This document shows positions 37,256 through 47,356 of a stretch of DNA of 64,000 bases, in pieces. The position numbers and the translations under genes are program-made. Source of the stretch: Lysobacteraceae bacterium SCN 69-320 (GTDB lineage: Bacteria > Pseudomonadota > Gammaproteobacteria > Xanthomonadales > Rhodanobacteraceae); NCBI GenBank assembly GCA_001725155.1, contig MEFP01000010.1, positions 62,001 to 126,000 of the forward strand, in the 5' to 3' direction. The notes beneath the pieces were generated by a model that saw only the letters and a list, made by a program, of their open reading frames with translations, was not told where the DNA came from and searched no databases. Numbering within the stretch: position 1 is the stretch's first letter; every line of letters begins with the position of its first letter.

Positions 37256-38380
37256 ATGACGCGTTGGCAGTGTTGCAATGGACGTGAGTGGCTGGCCGGC
37301 TGTGTGCTGCTTCTGATGGCCGCGGCCAGTCCGTCGGCCTCGGCGGAGCCGGACTGTCCCGGGCTGGCGGGCCACTATCGCGTCGACGGCTTCGGGCCGG
37401 TACTCGGCGACGCGCTCGGCGTACTGGGCCTGGGAATGGCGGGCTTCCGCGACAGCGAAGTGAAGATCACCGGCAATACGGAGCAGTCGTTGAGCTTCTG
37501 GGTCAGGAGCGGTCTGAGCAGCCCGATGGCGAGCCGGCCGAGCCGCGTGCTCACGCGCGGCGTGGACTACGACTGCGCGGCCGGCGTGCTCACGTTGCGC
37601 GGCAGTGCCGAGTCGACCCGCCAGACCGACGCCGGTTTTCTCGAAGGTCGTTCCATCGTGCGGCTGACGCGTTCCGGCGCCGGCCTCGGGATCGCGGCCG
37701 AGTTCAGCGGCGGTCAGCGCAGCACGCTGTACAGCTACGACTCGGCGCGCATCAGCGTGCCCAGGCTTGGAACCGGGCGGACCTTGCACGAGAGCATCCG
37801 CTGGCCTGGCGTGCAGGAGCCGCGGCCGGTGGCGTCCCGCCCGTACGAGCCGGTGCCGGAGTCGGCCCAGGCCGGCGACCTGCGCCGCCGGCTCGACGCA
37901 CTGCTCGGCGGCGCGGTGCGTCTGGGCGGACTGGACGACAGCGGCGGGCGCGTGCGCGCGAGTCTCAGCGCCTCGCAGGCCGAGGACGTCGTAGCCTTCG
38001 AAGACCGTCTGCGCGCCGCCGGTCTGCCGTACACCACGACGCGGGCGCCGATCTGGTCGAACAACCAGTACTTCATGGAGTTCCTGTTCGGCGCCGATCC
38101 CGATGCCGCGCGCGGCTGGCATCCCAGTGTGTTCCGCGTGCAGCAGGAGATCGACCGCCTGCGCTCGCCGATGGTCAGCGTGCGCAAGGTCGAGGACGCC
38201 GGCGACGGCTATGTCGCCGAGCTCGACGTGATCGGTTCGGAATCGCTAGTCCCGCTGCTGCAGCGCCTGCGTGCCGGCACGTCGATATTCCGCGACGTCG
38301 AACTGCTCGACGATGCCGAGCAGACCGACCGGCGCAACCTGCGCCTGGTGCGGCTGCGGCTGAAGACCGCGTCGGGCTGA
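37256..38380 (+). CDS. Secreted protein of unknown function
   Basis: A 374-residue exported protein. The signal peptide is WLAGCVLLLMAAASPSASA. The N-terminal half reads as a beta-rich lipocalin-like or similar domain beginning GLAGHYRVDGFGPVLGDALG. The C-terminal half has two alpha-beta repeats of ferredoxin-like look, each starting with a helix: LRRRLDALLGGAVRLGGLDD and EIDRLRSPMVSVRKVEDAGD. They are about 80 residues apart and could be an internal duplication of type II secretion/pilus-like subdomains. No known family was recognised. It converges on rnhB, ending 35 nt from its stop. Confidence 0.65.
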   Translation: MTRWQCCNGREWLAGCVLLLMAAASPSASAEPDCPGLAGHYRVDGFGPVLGDALGVLGLGMAGFRDSEVKITGNTEQSLSFWVRSGLSSPMASRPSRVLTRGVDYDCAAGVLTLRGSAESTRQTDAGFLEGRSIVRLTRSGAGLGIAAEFSGGQRSTLYSYDSARISVPRLGTGRTLHESIRWPGVQEPRPVASRPYEPVPESAQAGDLRRRLDALLGGAVRLGGLDDSGGRVRASLSASQAEDVVAFEDRLRAAGLPYTTTRAPIWSNNQYFMEFLFGADPDAARGWHPSVFRVQQEIDRLRSPMVSVRKVEDAGDGYVAELDVIGSESLVPLLQRLRAGTSIFRDVELLDDAEQTDRRNLRLVRLRLKTASG

Positions 38381-38415
38381 GGCGGCCGGCGCGTCGCGCG
38401 GCGGCGGGCGGGCGG

Positions 38416-39051
38416 CTAGAGCAGTGCGGCCTGCTCCGGCACAGGCTCGGGTTCCAGCAGCGCGCGCACCGGCGCGAAGCTGCGCCGGTGCTGGATGCAC
38501 GGGCCGAGCTGCTGCAGGCTCTGCAGATGCTCTGGCGTGGGATAGCCCTTGTGCCGGGCGAAGCCGTAGCCCGGGTGCTCGGCATCCAGCGCGAGCATCA
38601 GCCGGTCGCGGGCGACCTTGGCCAGTATCGAGGCGGCGCTGATCGCCGGCTCGCTGGCGTCGCCGCCGATCACGGCGCGGGCCGGACAGGGCAACTGCTT
38701 CGGCAGGTGGTTGCCGTCGATCAGCGCGAGCTGCGGCACGGTGGCCAGCGCGGCCAGCGCGCGGCGCATGCCGAGCATCGTCGCCTGGAAGATGTTGATG
38801 CGGTCGATCTCGGCTGCGTCGACGACGATCACGCTCCAGGCCAGCGCGCGTTCGCGTATGCGCGGTTCCAGCATGCCGCGGCGCTCTTCGCTGAGGTATT
38901 TGGAATCGTCGAGGCCGCGTATGACGCGCGCCGGATCGAGGATGACCGCGGCGACCACGACCGGCCCGGCCAGCGGCCCGCGGCCGGCTTCGTCGACGCC
39001 GGCGACGAGCGTGCCGGGCGGCAGATCGGTGACGGTGCGGCGCCGGCGCAT
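38416..39051 (-). CDS. rnhB: Ribonuclease HII
   Basis: A 211-residue RNase HII that cleaves RNA in RNA:DNA hybrids. The conserved start [20 protein letters not shown] carries catalytic D20 and E21. Further motifs are [19 protein letters not shown] and [16 protein letters not shown] (with the third acidic and Ser-Ile-Lys site), then [15 protein letters not shown]. It starts 4 nt after the stop of the sulfatase-type gene and is the last gene of the minus-strand cluster. Confidence 0.92.
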   Translation of the reverse strand: MRRRRTVTDLPPGTLVAGVDEAGRGPLAGPVVVAAVILDPARVIRGLDDSKYLSEERRGMLEPRIRERALAWSVIVVDAAEIDRINIFQATMLGMRRALAALATVPQLALIDGNHLPKQLPCPARAVIGGDASEPAISAASILAKVARDRLMLALDAEHPGYGFARHKGYPTPEHLQSLQQLGPCIQHRRSFAPVRALLEPEPVPEQAALL

Positions 39052-39055
39052 GGGC

Positions 39056-40774
39056 TCAGTCCTTCAGCGCGTGCAGCTTGCCGTAGACGTAGGCGTGGTA
39101 GGAGTCGAGCAGACTGCGGTCCGGGCAGTCGAAATAACGGCCCTGGCAGCGGTCGCGCAGCAGCGCGTTGGCTTCGTAGAAGTCGTCCTTGCGCAGGTCG
39201 GCGACGTCGAGCAGCAGCGAGCCCAGATAGATGATGTCGAGTACGTCGAAGTCCACTTTCCTGCGCAGCGGGAAGTTCGACTTCAGCATGTAGTAGGTGA
39301 CCTTGGTCGGGTCGGTCACGCCCTTGGGCATGCGCTTGGCCAGCGAATTGATCGCGCCGTCGAACGAAGGCTGGTGGTCGCCGAAATGCATGAGCACCGT
39401 GCGCCGGTCGCTCGCGAACACCTTCTGTTCGAGCTCGGACATGGCCTGTTCGGACTGCTCCAGGCGCGACAGGTAATTGCCGAGATTGAGATTGAGCCAG
39501 GTGTCGAGCTGCTTGGGGAACAGCGGCTTGTTGTACGGCGACGGCAGCTGGCCCAGCGGCGTCATGTGCGGCCCGTGCTGGTGCAGGGTCAGCATGAACA
39601 CGAACAGCGGCTGGTCGGGATGGTCGCGGCGTTCCTGGGCGACGACGCGGTCGAACACCTTGAGCAGGTCGAAGTCGGTCGACTCCCAGCCCAGGCCGTT
39701 GTCGCTGCCGTCGTAGAACGCGTCGAAGCCGTAGAAGCGATAGGCGTTGCGCGCGTTGATGAAGCTGCCGGACATCGGATAGATCACCAGGGTGCGGTAG
39801 CCGTTCTCCTTCATGACGCGCGGCAGGCTGTAGACCACGCGCGGGGCGAGGTTGAACGGCGCGTACAGGCCGGCGTTGCCGAACAGCACGTGGGCCATGC
39901 TGGTCAGGAACGCGAACTCGCTGGTCCAGGTGCCGCCGCCCCAGGTATGCACCTGCAGATAGCCGTGGGCGCGCGTGCGCTTGTCGTCCTGGAACAGCTT
40001 GCGCTTGCACAGCGGCAGCTTGCACACCGTCAGCATGGTCGGATCGAAGGTGCTTTCCTCGAGCACGACCACGATGTCGGGGCGCTGGCGTGGATCGCCG
40101 CCGGTGGCGACCTGTTGGTTCCAGACCTGCTTGTCGGCCGCGCCGGCGACCAGCTCCGGCATTTCGATCTGGGTCGAATGGAACGAGATGAAGAAATCGG
40201 TCAGATAGCTCTTGTCGTTCATCGCCGCCCACATGCCCTTGCCGTAGACGGCGGCGAACGGGCCCTGCGGGTTCAGCGCCTGGAACAGTGCGAAGACGCT
40301 CAGTGCGGCGACCGCGGCGAGCGCGAGGCGGCGGCGCAGCGGAGGCCAGTCGGGCAGCACGCGCGGACTGTCGATGCGCCAGATGCCGATCAGGCCCAGC
40401 GGCAGCAGGATCAGGCCGATGAAGCTCGCGATGAGCAGCACCGGATAGCGCAGGACGACTTCCAGCGTGTCGACGTTGACGAAGTAGATCAGGTCCGGCG
40501 CGAGCAGCGGCGTGGTCAGGTAGGTGATCTTGAGCAGGCTGCTGACCAGCAGCAGTGCGAACAGCCCCGCGGTCGCGAGCAGACTGAAGGCGATGCGCCG
40601 GGTCAGGCACATCAGCAGCAGGCAGAAGCCGCCGCTGAGCAAGGTCGTGAACACGCGTTCCTGCGCGGTGCCCTCGCTCAGCGGTCCGTGCAGCAGCATT
40701 GCCGCATAGGCCAGGACCGCCAGCAGATAGAGCAGCAGGCTGCGGCGGTCGAGCGGATAGAAAAGGCGCATCAC
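39056..40774 (-). CDS. Sulfatase-fold membrane enzyme (LTA synthase/phosphoethanolamine transferase-like)
   Basis: A 572-residue inner-membrane protein: about five transmembrane helices (residues 10-165) then a periplasmic sulfatase/alkaline phosphatase-fold domain. The catalytic pattern resembles LTA synthase: a metal-binding strand [14 protein letters not shown], the nucleophile motif [27 protein letters not shown], and the second metal site [12 protein letters not shown]. It may transfer phosphoethanolamine or phosphoglycerol to an envelope glycolipid. It is located between lpxB (52-nt gap) and rnhB (4-nt gap). In many gammaproteobacteria lpxB is followed directly by rnhB, so this is an insertion fitting lipid A modification. 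Confidence 0.75.
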   Translation of the reverse strand: MMRLFYPLDRRSLLLYLLAVLAYAAMLLHGPLSEGTAQERVFTTLLSGGFCLLLMCLTRRIAFSLLATAGLFALLLVSSLLKITYLTTPLLAPDLIYFVNVDTLEVVLRYPVLLIASFIGLILLPLGLIGIWRIDSPRVLPDWPPLRRRLALAAVAALSVFALFQALNPQGPFAAVYGKGMWAAMNDKSYLTDFFISFHSTQIEMPELVAGAADKQVWNQQVATGGDPRQRPDIVVVLEESTFDPTMLTVCKLPLCKRKLFQDDKRTRAHGYLQVHTWGGGTWTSEFAFLTSMAHVLFGNAGLYAPFNLAPRVVYSLPRVMKENGYRTLVIYPMSGSFINARNAYRFYGFDAFYDGSDNGLGWESTDFDLLKVFDRVVAQERRDHPDQPLFVFMLTLHQHGPHMTPLGQLPSPYNKPLFPKQLDTWLNLNLGNYLSRLEQSEQAMSELEQKVFASDRRTVLMHFGDHQPSFDGAINSLAKRMPKGVTDPTKVTYYMLKSNFPLRRKVDFDVLDIIYLGSLLLDVADLRKDDFYEANALLRDRCQGRYFDCPDRSLLDSYHAYVYGKLHALKD

Positions 40775-40826
40775 CGGTTCGGGCAGGCGGAATTGGCGCG
40801 CATGGTGCGGTGGCGGCCCAGGCAGG

Positions 40827-42059
40827 TCAATGGGCGTCGCCGCCCTCGACCAGCGCGGCGACGGCTGCGGCGGCGCTGCGGTTCGCGTCGCCGATCAGCG
40901 CCCGGTGCAGGCGCTCGAACTCGGCCACCAGGGCGATGCGGCCGGCGCTGTCGGCGTACAGCGCGAGCAGCGCGTCGGCCAGCGCCTGCGGCGTGCAGGC
41001 GTCCTGCAGGATCTCCGGCACGAGATCGCGGCCGGCCAGCACGTTGGGCAGCGAGTAGCGCGTCGTGCGCATGAGCCTGAACCAGGTGACGATGCGATAG
41101 GTCAGCGGCGCGACCTTGTAGGCGACGACCATCGGCCGCTTGGCCAGCAGGGTTTCCAGGGCGGCCGTGCCCGAGGCGACCAGCACGACATCGGCGGCGA
41201 GCAGGGCCTGGTCGGCCTGGCCGTCGACGAGCACGATGCTGCCGCGCGAGTTCGGGTCGGCGCTGCGCAGGGTTATGCCGAGGCTGTCGGCAATCTGCTC
41301 GAACGCCGCGCGGCAGGCCGGGCTGGCCATCGGCACGACGACCTGCAGTTCGGGGATCTGCTGCTGGCAGCGCCGCGCCGCCTGCAGGAAATCGGCGCCG
41401 AGCCGGCGGATCTCGCCGAGGCGGCTGCCCGGCAGCACGGCCAGAACCGGTGCCTGGTCCGACAGGCCGAGCATGGCGCGGGCCGGCATACGTTCGGTGA
41501 CCAGCGGGAAGCGATCGGCCATCGGATGGCCGACGAAGCGCGAACGTACGCCGTAGCGATCGTAGATCGGCGGCTCCATCGGGAACAGGCACAGCACGAG
41601 ATCGGCGCTGCGGCCGAGCGTGCGCGCGCGCTCCTCGCGCCAGGCCCAGATCGACGGACTGACGTAGTGCACGGTGCGCAGGCCGCGCGCCTTGAGCTTG
41701 CGTTCCAGGGTCAGGTTGAAGTCGGGCGCGTCGATGCCGATGAAGGCGGCCGGCCGCAGCGCGGTGATCCGGCGCAGCAGGTCGGCGCGGATGCGCAGCA
41801 GTTCGGGCAGGTGGCGCAGCACTTCGACCAGGCCCATGACGGCGAGCCTGTCGGCCGGATACCAGGCCTCCAGCCCGGCTTCGATCATGCGCGGGCCGCC
41901 GACGCCGACGAAGCGCGCGGTTGGATAGCGTTCGCGCAGACCGTGGATGAGCCCGGCGCCGAGCTGGTCGCCCGAGGCTTCGCCGGCGACGAGGGCGAAT
42001 ACCGGACCTTCGGCCGCCGTCGCGTCGGCCGCAGAGCCGGGCGGCGCCTGCGGCGGCAT
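40827..42059 (-). CDS. lpxB: Lipid A disaccharide synthase
   Basis: A 410-residue GT19 glycosyltransferase that joins UDP-diacylglucosamine and lipid X. Family motifs: FALVAGEASGDQLGAGLIHG at the start, GVGGPRMIEAGLEAWYPADR, PDFNLTLERKLKARGLRTVH, YVSPSIWAWREERART, AVLPGSRLGEIRRLGADFLQ and SGTAALETLLAKRPMVVAYK. The start is 1 nt after the lpxA stop, so translation is coupled. The Ala-rich leader (MPPQAPPGSAADATAAEGP) is longer than in E. coli; an internal start near GPVFALV is possible. Confidence 0.92.
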   Translation of the reverse strand: MPPQAPPGSAADATAAEGPVFALVAGEASGDQLGAGLIHGLRERYPTARFVGVGGPRMIEAGLEAWYPADRLAVMGLVEVLRHLPELLRIRADLLRRITALRPAAFIGIDAPDFNLTLERKLKARGLRTVHYVSPSIWAWREERARTLGRSADLVLCLFPMEPPIYDRYGVRSRFVGHPMADRFPLVTERMPARAMLGLSDQAPVLAVLPGSRLGEIRRLGADFLQAARRCQQQIPELQVVVPMASPACRAAFEQIADSLGITLRSADPNSRGSIVLVDGQADQALLAADVVLVASGTAALETLLAKRPMVVAYKVAPLTYRIVTWFRLMRTTRYSLPNVLAGRDLVPEILQDACTPQALADALLALYADSAGRIALVAEFERLHRALIGDANRSAAAAVAALVEGGDAH

Positions 42060-42060
42060 G

Positions 42061-42831
42061 TCAGCGCACCAGCGAGCGCTGGCTGCGGTCGATGAAGTCG
42101 AGCATCAGGCGGACGTCCGGCGCGTCGGAGGACGCGCGGGCGAGCTCCTCGCGCGCCTCGGCCAGCGGCAGGCCGGACTTGTACAGCGTCTTGTAGGCGC
42201 GGCGTATCGACAGGATGCGTTCGCTGTCGAAGCCGCGGCGCTTGAGGCCTTCGCTGTTGATGCCCTTGGGCTCGGCGAAGCTGCCGGCCACCGTGACGTA
42301 GGGCGGCACGTCGCGGTTGATGATGGAGCCCATCGAGGTGAACGCGTGTGCGCCGATCTGGCAGAACTGGTGCACCAGGGTGAAGCCGCCGAGGATGACC
42401 CAGTCGTCGACCGTGACGTGGCCGGCCAGCGAGGCGGCATTGGCGAAGATCACGTTGTTGCCGACGATGCAGTCGTGTGCGAGGTGGACATAGGCCATCA
42501 GCCAGTTGTCGTTGCCGATGCGCGTGACGCCGCCGCCGTCCTCCGTGCCGCGGTTGAACGTGACGAATTCGCGGATCACGTTGCGGTCGCCGATTTCCAG
42601 CAGCGAGCTTTCGCCGTGGAATTTCTTGTCCTGCGGCGCGGCGCCGATCGAGGCGAACTGCCAGATGCGATTGTCGCGGCCGATGCGCGTCGGCCCTTCG
42701 ATGACGACGTGCGGACCTATCCAGGTGTCGTCGCCGATCTCGACGTCGGCGCCGATGACGCTGTAGGCCCCTACACTGACGTTGGACCCCAGCCGCGCGG
42801 CGGGGTCGATCACAGCGGTCGGGTGGATCAT
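42061..42831 (-). CDS. lpxA: UDP-N-acetylglucosamine acyltransferase
   Basis: A 256-residue left-handed parallel beta-helix acyltransferase for the first step of lipid A synthesis. Hexapeptide repeats are clear ([40 protein letters not shown]). The catalytic His lies in [15 protein letters not shown] and the C-terminal helical part contains [19 protein letters not shown]. It overlaps the fabZ stop by one nucleotide. Confidence 0.93.
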   Translation of the reverse strand: MIHPTAVIDPAARLGSNVSVGAYSVIGADVEIGDDTWIGPHVVIEGPTRIGRDNRIWQFASIGAAPQDKKFHGESSLLEIGDRNVIREFVTFNRGTEDGGGVTRIGNDNWLMAYVHLAHDCIVGNNVIFANAASLAGHVTVDDWVILGGFTLVHQFCQIGAHAFTSMGSIINRDVPPYVTVAGSFAEPKGINSEGLKRRGFDSERILSIRRAYKTLYKSGLPLAEAREELARASSDAPDVRLMLDFIDRSQRSLVR

Positions 42832-43298
42832 CAGTCGTTACGCTCCGCGCACAGCAGCTCCGCCTCGGCGACCACCTTGCCGGCGACGAGCGCCTGGCAC
42901 CAGAACTGGCCCATGCGGCGGATCATGCGTTTCTGCTCCACTTCGAGCACGAGCTGGTCGCCGGGGCCGACGATGCTCGTGAAGCGCGCCTTGTCGACCT
43001 TGACCAGATAGAACAGCGCGCTCGCGCTCGGCGACTCGATGTTGGTCAGCTGCACGAGCAGGCCCGAAGCCTGGGCCAGTGCTTCGATGATCAGCACGCC
43101 GGGCATGACCGGGTGGCCCGGGAAATGGCCCTGGAAGAACGGCTCGTTGATCGTCACGTTCTTCAGCGCGGTCAGACGCTTGCCGGATTCGAACTGGGTC
43201 ACGCGGTCGACCAGCAGGAACGGGTAGCGGTGCGGCAGCAGGTCGAATATGCGACCGACGTCCAGCGGCAAGGTCAGGCTGGCGTTCGAATCGTTCAT
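42831..43298 (-). CDS. fabZ: 3-hydroxyacyl-ACP dehydratase FabZ
   Basis: A 155-residue hot-dog-fold dehydratase. Motifs: [17 protein letters not shown], the catalytic [20 protein letters not shown] and [20 protein letters not shown]. The ATG at 43298 is chosen because it gives the family length and overlaps the lpxD stop by 4 nt (ATGA), whereas an upstream Met would add a 27-residue leader inside lpxD. Confidence 0.93.
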   Translation of the reverse strand: MNDSNASLTLPLDVGRIFDLLPHRYPFLLVDRVTQFESGKRLTALKNVTINEPFFQGHFPGHPVMPGVLIIEALAQASGLLVQLTNIESPSASALFYLVKVDKARFTSIVGPGDQLVLEVEQKRMIRRMGQFWCQALVAGKVVAEAELLCAERND

Positions 43299-44326
43299 GG
43301 AGCGGAATCCTTTTCTAGGGCTTTCAGACGGCGCGCCATTTCGTCCAGATGGCGGAATCGCGCCGCATTGCGGCGCCACTGACGGTTTTCCTGGATCGGC
43401 GTACCCGAGGAATACTCGCCGGCGGCGGTGATGGAATGGGTGACCAGCGTCATCGCCGTCACGGTGACCCGGTCGGCGATGCTCAAGTGGCCTAGGATAC
43501 CGGCAGCGCCGCCGATCAGACAGTAGCGGCCGATGCGGGCGCTGCCGGCGACGGCCGAGCAGCCGGCCATGGCCGTATGCGCGCCGATGTGGACGTTGTG
43601 GGCGATCTGGATCTGGTTGTCCAGGCGCACATCCTCTTCGAGCACCGTGTCTTCCAGCGCGCCGCGGTCGATGGTGCAGTTGGCGCCGATCTCGCAGTCG
43701 TCGCCGATGCGCACGCCGCCGAGCTGCGGCACCTTGATCCAGTGGTCGCGCTCGAAGGCCAGGCCGAAGCCGTCGGAGCCGAGCACGGCGCCCGGATGCA
43801 CGAGCACGCGCCGGCCCAGGCGCACGCGGGTGACCAGGGTGACCCGGGCGACCAGGCGCGTGCCGGCGCCGACGACGCAGTCGGGCCCGACGATGCAGCC
43901 CGGGCCGAGCACGGCGCCGTCCTCGATCACTGCGCCGTCCTCGATCACGCAGAGCGGGCCTATGCTCGCGCTGGCCGCCACACTGGCGCCGGTTGCGACG
44001 ACCGTGCTGGCATGGATGCCGGCGGGCGCATCGGCAACGTTCTCGAACAGCGCGGCGATCTGCGCGTAGGCGACATAGGGATCGCGCGCGACGAGCGCGG
44101 CGCCGCGGCGCAGCGGCAGGTCGTCGGCGCGCAGCACGACGACGCCGGCCTGCGAGGCCTGCATCTGCGTACGGTACTGCGGGTTGGACAGGAAGCTCAG
44201 CTGGCCGGGACCGGCCAGTGCCAGCGTGGCCACGCCGGCGACCTGTTGTGCGGGATCGCCGTGCAGGTCCAGGGCGAAACGCTCGGCCAGTTCGCCGAGA
44301 CGCCAGCTCCGCGGCGCGGCGCTCAT
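43295..44326 (-). CDS. lpxD: UDP-3-O-acylglucosamine N-acyltransferase
   Basis: A 343-residue LpxD, third enzyme of lipid A synthesis. The N-terminal uridine-binding domain (about 1-100) includes LALAGPGQLSFLSNPQYRTQ. A long left-handed beta-helix follows, with the catalytic His region IAHNVHIGAHTAMAGCSAVA and the closing GVATLALAG/GTPIQENRQWRRNAARFR part. It starts with a 4-nt overlap (ATGA) with skp and ends with the same type of overlap with fabZ. Confidence 0.93.
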   Translation of the reverse strand: MSAAPRSWRLGELAERFALDLHGDPAQQVAGVATLALAGPGQLSFLSNPQYRTQMQASQAGVVVLRADDLPLRRGAALVARDPYVAYAQIAALFENVADAPAGIHASTVVATGASVAASASIGPLCVIEDGAVIEDGAVLGPGCIVGPDCVVGAGTRLVARVTLVTRVRLGRRVLVHPGAVLGSDGFGLAFERDHWIKVPQLGGVRIGDDCEIGANCTIDRGALEDTVLEEDVRLDNQIQIAHNVHIGAHTAMAGCSAVAGSARIGRYCLIGGAAGILGHLSIADRVTVTAMTLVTHSITAAGEYSSGTPIQENRQWRRNAARFRHLDEMARRLKALEKDSAP

Positions 44327-44853
44327 GGCGTGGACCGTTTGGACTGGAAGTCGCGGCGCAGGCGTTCGAGCACCCGGTCGGTGATGTCGATGCGCGGATC
44401 GGCGTAGACCACCGGACTCGGTACGACGAGGTCCAGCCCCTGTTCGCGTGCGTAGTCGACCACGGTGTTGTTGATCTCCTGCCAGCTCTTGTCGAGTTCC
44501 TGGTCGCTGCGGCTCTTGAGCTCGGCGCGCAATTCCTCGCGCGTGCGCTTGACGCTGCGTTCCAGCGCGTCGATCTCGCGCTTCTTCGCGTCGGCGTCGG
44601 TCTTGTTCAGCAGCAAGCCGTCGCGTTCGAATTCGTTCTTGAGATCGGCCAGGCGGGTTTCGTCGCGCTTGAGCGCGGTATCGCGCGAGGCGAACTCGCG
44701 CTGCAGCCTGTCGCGGCCGGCCTGGACCTGGGGCGCATTGTCCAGCAGCCGCTTCATGTCGACATAGCCCAGCTTGGCCTGGGCCAGCGCCGCGAGCGGC
44801 AGCAGGGCCAGGACCAGCGCTAGGCTGCGTGCTGCGGTTGCGTGCTGGCCCAC
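44323..44853 (-). CDS. skp: Periplasmic chaperone Skp/OmpH
   Basis: A 176-residue exported chaperone for outer-membrane proteins. A signal peptide (SLALVLALLPLAALAQA) is followed by the family start LGYVDMKRLLDNAPQVQAGR and a long charged helical tentacle region, then YAREQGLDLVVPSPVVYADP. The start is GTG 44853 with GGAGG six nt upstream; longer frames overlap the bamA 3' end and lack signal-peptide character. Its placement between bamA and lpxD is typical. Confidence 0.88.
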   Translation of the reverse strand: MGQHATAARSLALVLALLPLAALAQAKLGYVDMKRLLDNAPQVQAGRDRLQREFASRDTALKRDETRLADLKNEFERDGLLLNKTDADAKKREIDALERSVKRTREELRAELKSRSDQELDKSWQEINNTVVDYAREQGLDLVVPSPVVYADPRIDITDRVLERLRRDFQSKRSTP

Positions 44854-44932
44854 GCCTGTCCTCCGTTCTTGCGGTCGCTGCGGCGGAACGGGGCTGGCCG
44901 TTCCGCCGTCGCTGCGATGATGCCAGTTTCGA

Positions 44933-47281
44933 TCAGAACTGGGTGCCGAAGGAGAACTGGATGGATTCGGTCTTGTCGCCATCCTTCTTGCGGATCGGAC
45001 GCGCCAGGTTGATCGTGATCGGACCGACCGGCGCCTGCCACTGCAGCGCGAGACCTGTCGACGCGCGCAGTTCGCCGGCGCTGAAGTCACCGAAGGACTT
45101 GTACACGTTGCCGACGTCGACGAAGGCCGAGATGCGCACCGAATCGCTGTCCTTGGCGAACGGCGTCGGCAGGATCAGCTCGGCCGTGCCGAGCACCTTG
45201 AACGCGCCGCCGAGCGGCTGGCAGTAGTCGCTGATGACGTTGACGCGCTCGCACGGACCCAGCGTGTTGTCCTCGAAGCCGCGTACGTCGCGCACGCCGC
45301 CGGCGTAGAAGTTCTCGAAGAACGGCAGGCCGCCGATGCGCAGCGGAATCTTCTCCGACGAGTTCGGATCGTAGCGGCCGGTCGCGTCGCGGTAGGAGTC
45401 GCCGTAGCCGAGGTTGCCCGACAGCAGGAACGTGAACTTGTCGCTGAGCGGGAAGTAGTGCACGCCCTGGTAATAGAGCTTGTAGTACTCCAGGGTCGAG
45501 CCGGGCAGGGCGATTTCGGCCGAGATCGACTGCAGGCCGCCGCGCGTCGGCGTGAAGTACTTGTTGCGCGTGTCGTGGGCCCAGGACGCCGTCAGGTTCC
45601 AGGTATGGATGGTGCGGTGGTCGAGGTCGGTGATGTAGCGGATGATGTTCGGCGGCGTGTAGCCCTCGAACGTGTTGATCTTGGTGCTGTTCGCGCCGAG
45701 CTGGAACTGCACCGAGTCGGTCTCGCCGATCGGCACGCCGACGAAGGTCGAGAACGCCGCCGTGTCGGTGGAGTAGTTCGCGATGTTCGCCTGGCTCTGG
45801 TCGAGGTTGCGCACGCTGGCGTTGTAGCCCAGCGCGATGCCCGAGTCGTTGAGGTACGGCTGGGCGTAGCTGACGTCGTAGCGCTTGAGGTAGGAGCTCT
45901 TCTGCACCGTCATGGCGATGCGGTCGCCGGTGCCGAGGAAGTTGTTCTGCGACACGGACACCGAGGCGATGAGCTTCTGCACCTGCGAATAGCCCAGGCC
46001 GAACAGCAGGCTGCCGGAGGGCTGTTCCTCGACCGTCACGACCATGTCGACCTGGTCTTCGCTGCCGGCGACCTTCGGCGTCTCGATGTTGACGGTCTTG
46101 AAATAGCCCAGGCGCTGCAGGCGCACCTTGGAGCGGTCAATCGCCGCCTGCGAGTACCAGGAGCCTTCGAGCTGGCGCATTTCGCGGCGCAGCACCTCGT
46201 CCTCGGTACGCACGTTGCCCTTGAACGTGATGCGGTTGACGTAGACGCGCTTGCCGGGCTCGATATAGAACGTGACCTCGACGGTGCGGCCTTCCTTGTC
46301 GGTCTTGGGCACCGGCGTGACTTCGGCGAACGCGTAGCCGATGTTGGACAGCACCGAGCTCATGGCCTTGGCCGACTGCTCCAGCTTGCGCCGCGAGAAC
46401 GTGTCGCCGGCCTTGGTCTTGAGCAGCGCGCGCAGGCTTTCTTCCGGCAGGATCAGCTCGCCGAGCAGCTTGATGTCGCTGATCGTGTAGAGCTGGCCTT
46501 CCTGCACGTTGGCGCTGACGTAGATGTTGCGCTTGTCCGGGCTGATCGAGACTTCGGTCGACTCGACGTTGAAGTCGGCATAGCCGCGGTCGAGGTAGTA
46601 CGAGGCCAGCTTCTCGAGGTCGCCGGAAAGCTTCTCGCGCGAGTACTGGTCGTCCTTGGAATACCAGGACGTCCAGTTCGTCGTGTCGGATTCGAACTCG
46701 TCGCGGATCTCCTTGTCGCTGAAGACCGCATTGCCGACGATGTTGATGTGCTTGATCTTGGACGCCTTGCCCTCGGCGATCACGATGTTGATGTCGACGC
46801 GGTTGCGGTCGAGGTTCGTGACCTTCGGCGTGATCGAGACGTTGTACTTGCCGCGGTTGTGGTACTGGCGCGTCAGCTCCTGCTGCACGCGGTCCAGCTG
46901 CAGGCGGTCGAAGGTTTCGCCTTCCTCCAGGCCGATGCCCTTGAGGCCCTTGCGCAGTTCTTCCTCTTTCAGCTCCTTGTTGCCCTTGAGCGTGATCTTG
47001 GAGATGGCCGGGCGCTCCTGCACGGTCACGACGAGGATGTCGCCCTGGCGCGTGAGCTGCACGTCGTTGAAGAAGCCGGTCTTGAACAGCGCGCGGATCG
47101 CCTTTTCCGCCGAGTCGGCGGTCATGCGGTCGCCTTTTTCCACCGGCAGGTAGGTGAACACCGTACCGGGCGCGATGCGCTGCAGACCGTCGATGCGGAT
47201 CTCCGAGACGACGAACGAGTCGAACGCGTGGGCCTCGGCGGCGAGGCAGGCGAGCAAGAGCAGGGCGGCGATACGCTTCAT
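44933..47281 (-). CDS. bamA: Outer-membrane protein assembly factor BamA
   Basis: A 782-residue BamA. The signal peptide (IAALLLLACLAAEAHA) is followed by five POTRA domains (about 20-420, e.g. FVVSEIRIDGLQRIAPGTVF and VYVNRITFKGNVRTEDEVLR) and a 16-strand barrel (about 425-782). The barrel contains the lid/loop 6 region (VRGFEDNTLGPCER) and ends in the insertion signal IQFSFGTQF with terminal Phe. ATG 47281 is preferred to TTG 47287. Essential; inserts beta-barrel proteins. It precedes skp in the operon. Confidence 0.94.
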   Translation of the reverse strand: MKRIAALLLLACLAAEAHAFDSFVVSEIRIDGLQRIAPGTVFTYLPVEKGDRMTADSAEKAIRALFKTGFFNDVQLTRQGDILVVTVQERPAISKITLKGNKELKEEELRKGLKGIGLEEGETFDRLQLDRVQQELTRQYHNRGKYNVSITPKVTNLDRNRVDINIVIAEGKASKIKHINIVGNAVFSDKEIRDEFESDTTNWTSWYSKDDQYSREKLSGDLEKLASYYLDRGYADFNVESTEVSISPDKRNIYVSANVQEGQLYTISDIKLLGELILPEESLRALLKTKAGDTFSRRKLEQSAKAMSSVLSNIGYAFAEVTPVPKTDKEGRTVEVTFYIEPGKRVYVNRITFKGNVRTEDEVLRREMRQLEGSWYSQAAIDRSKVRLQRLGYFKTVNIETPKVAGSEDQVDMVVTVEEQPSGSLLFGLGYSQVQKLIASVSVSQNNFLGTGDRIAMTVQKSSYLKRYDVSYAQPYLNDSGIALGYNASVRNLDQSQANIANYSTDTAAFSTFVGVPIGETDSVQFQLGANSTKINTFEGYTPPNIIRYITDLDHRTIHTWNLTASWAHDTRNKYFTPTRGGLQSISAEIALPGSTLEYYKLYYQGVHYFPLSDKFTFLLSGNLGYGDSYRDATGRYDPNSSEKIPLRIGGLPFFENFYAGGVRDVRGFEDNTLGPCERVNVISDYCQPLGGAFKVLGTAELILPTPFAKDSDSVRISAFVDVGNVYKSFGDFSAGELRASTGLALQWQAPVGPITINLARPIRKKDGDKTESIQFSFGTQF

Positions 47282-47356
47282 CGTCAATCCGTCAGGGTTT
47301 TCTTATTGTGCGGCGGGCGCTTGCCGCGGTTGTTGTAGTGCCGGTCCAACTGCCGG

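Noticed and set aside
38618-41074. An 818-codon plus-strand frame opposite rnhB and the sulfatase-type gene
   Set aside because: Composition is that of an antisense frame, and both minus-strand genes are complete and recognisable.
45458-47338. A 626-codon plus-strand frame opposite bamA
   Set aside because: Val/Asp/Arg-rich mirror sequence with no family features; bamA is complete.
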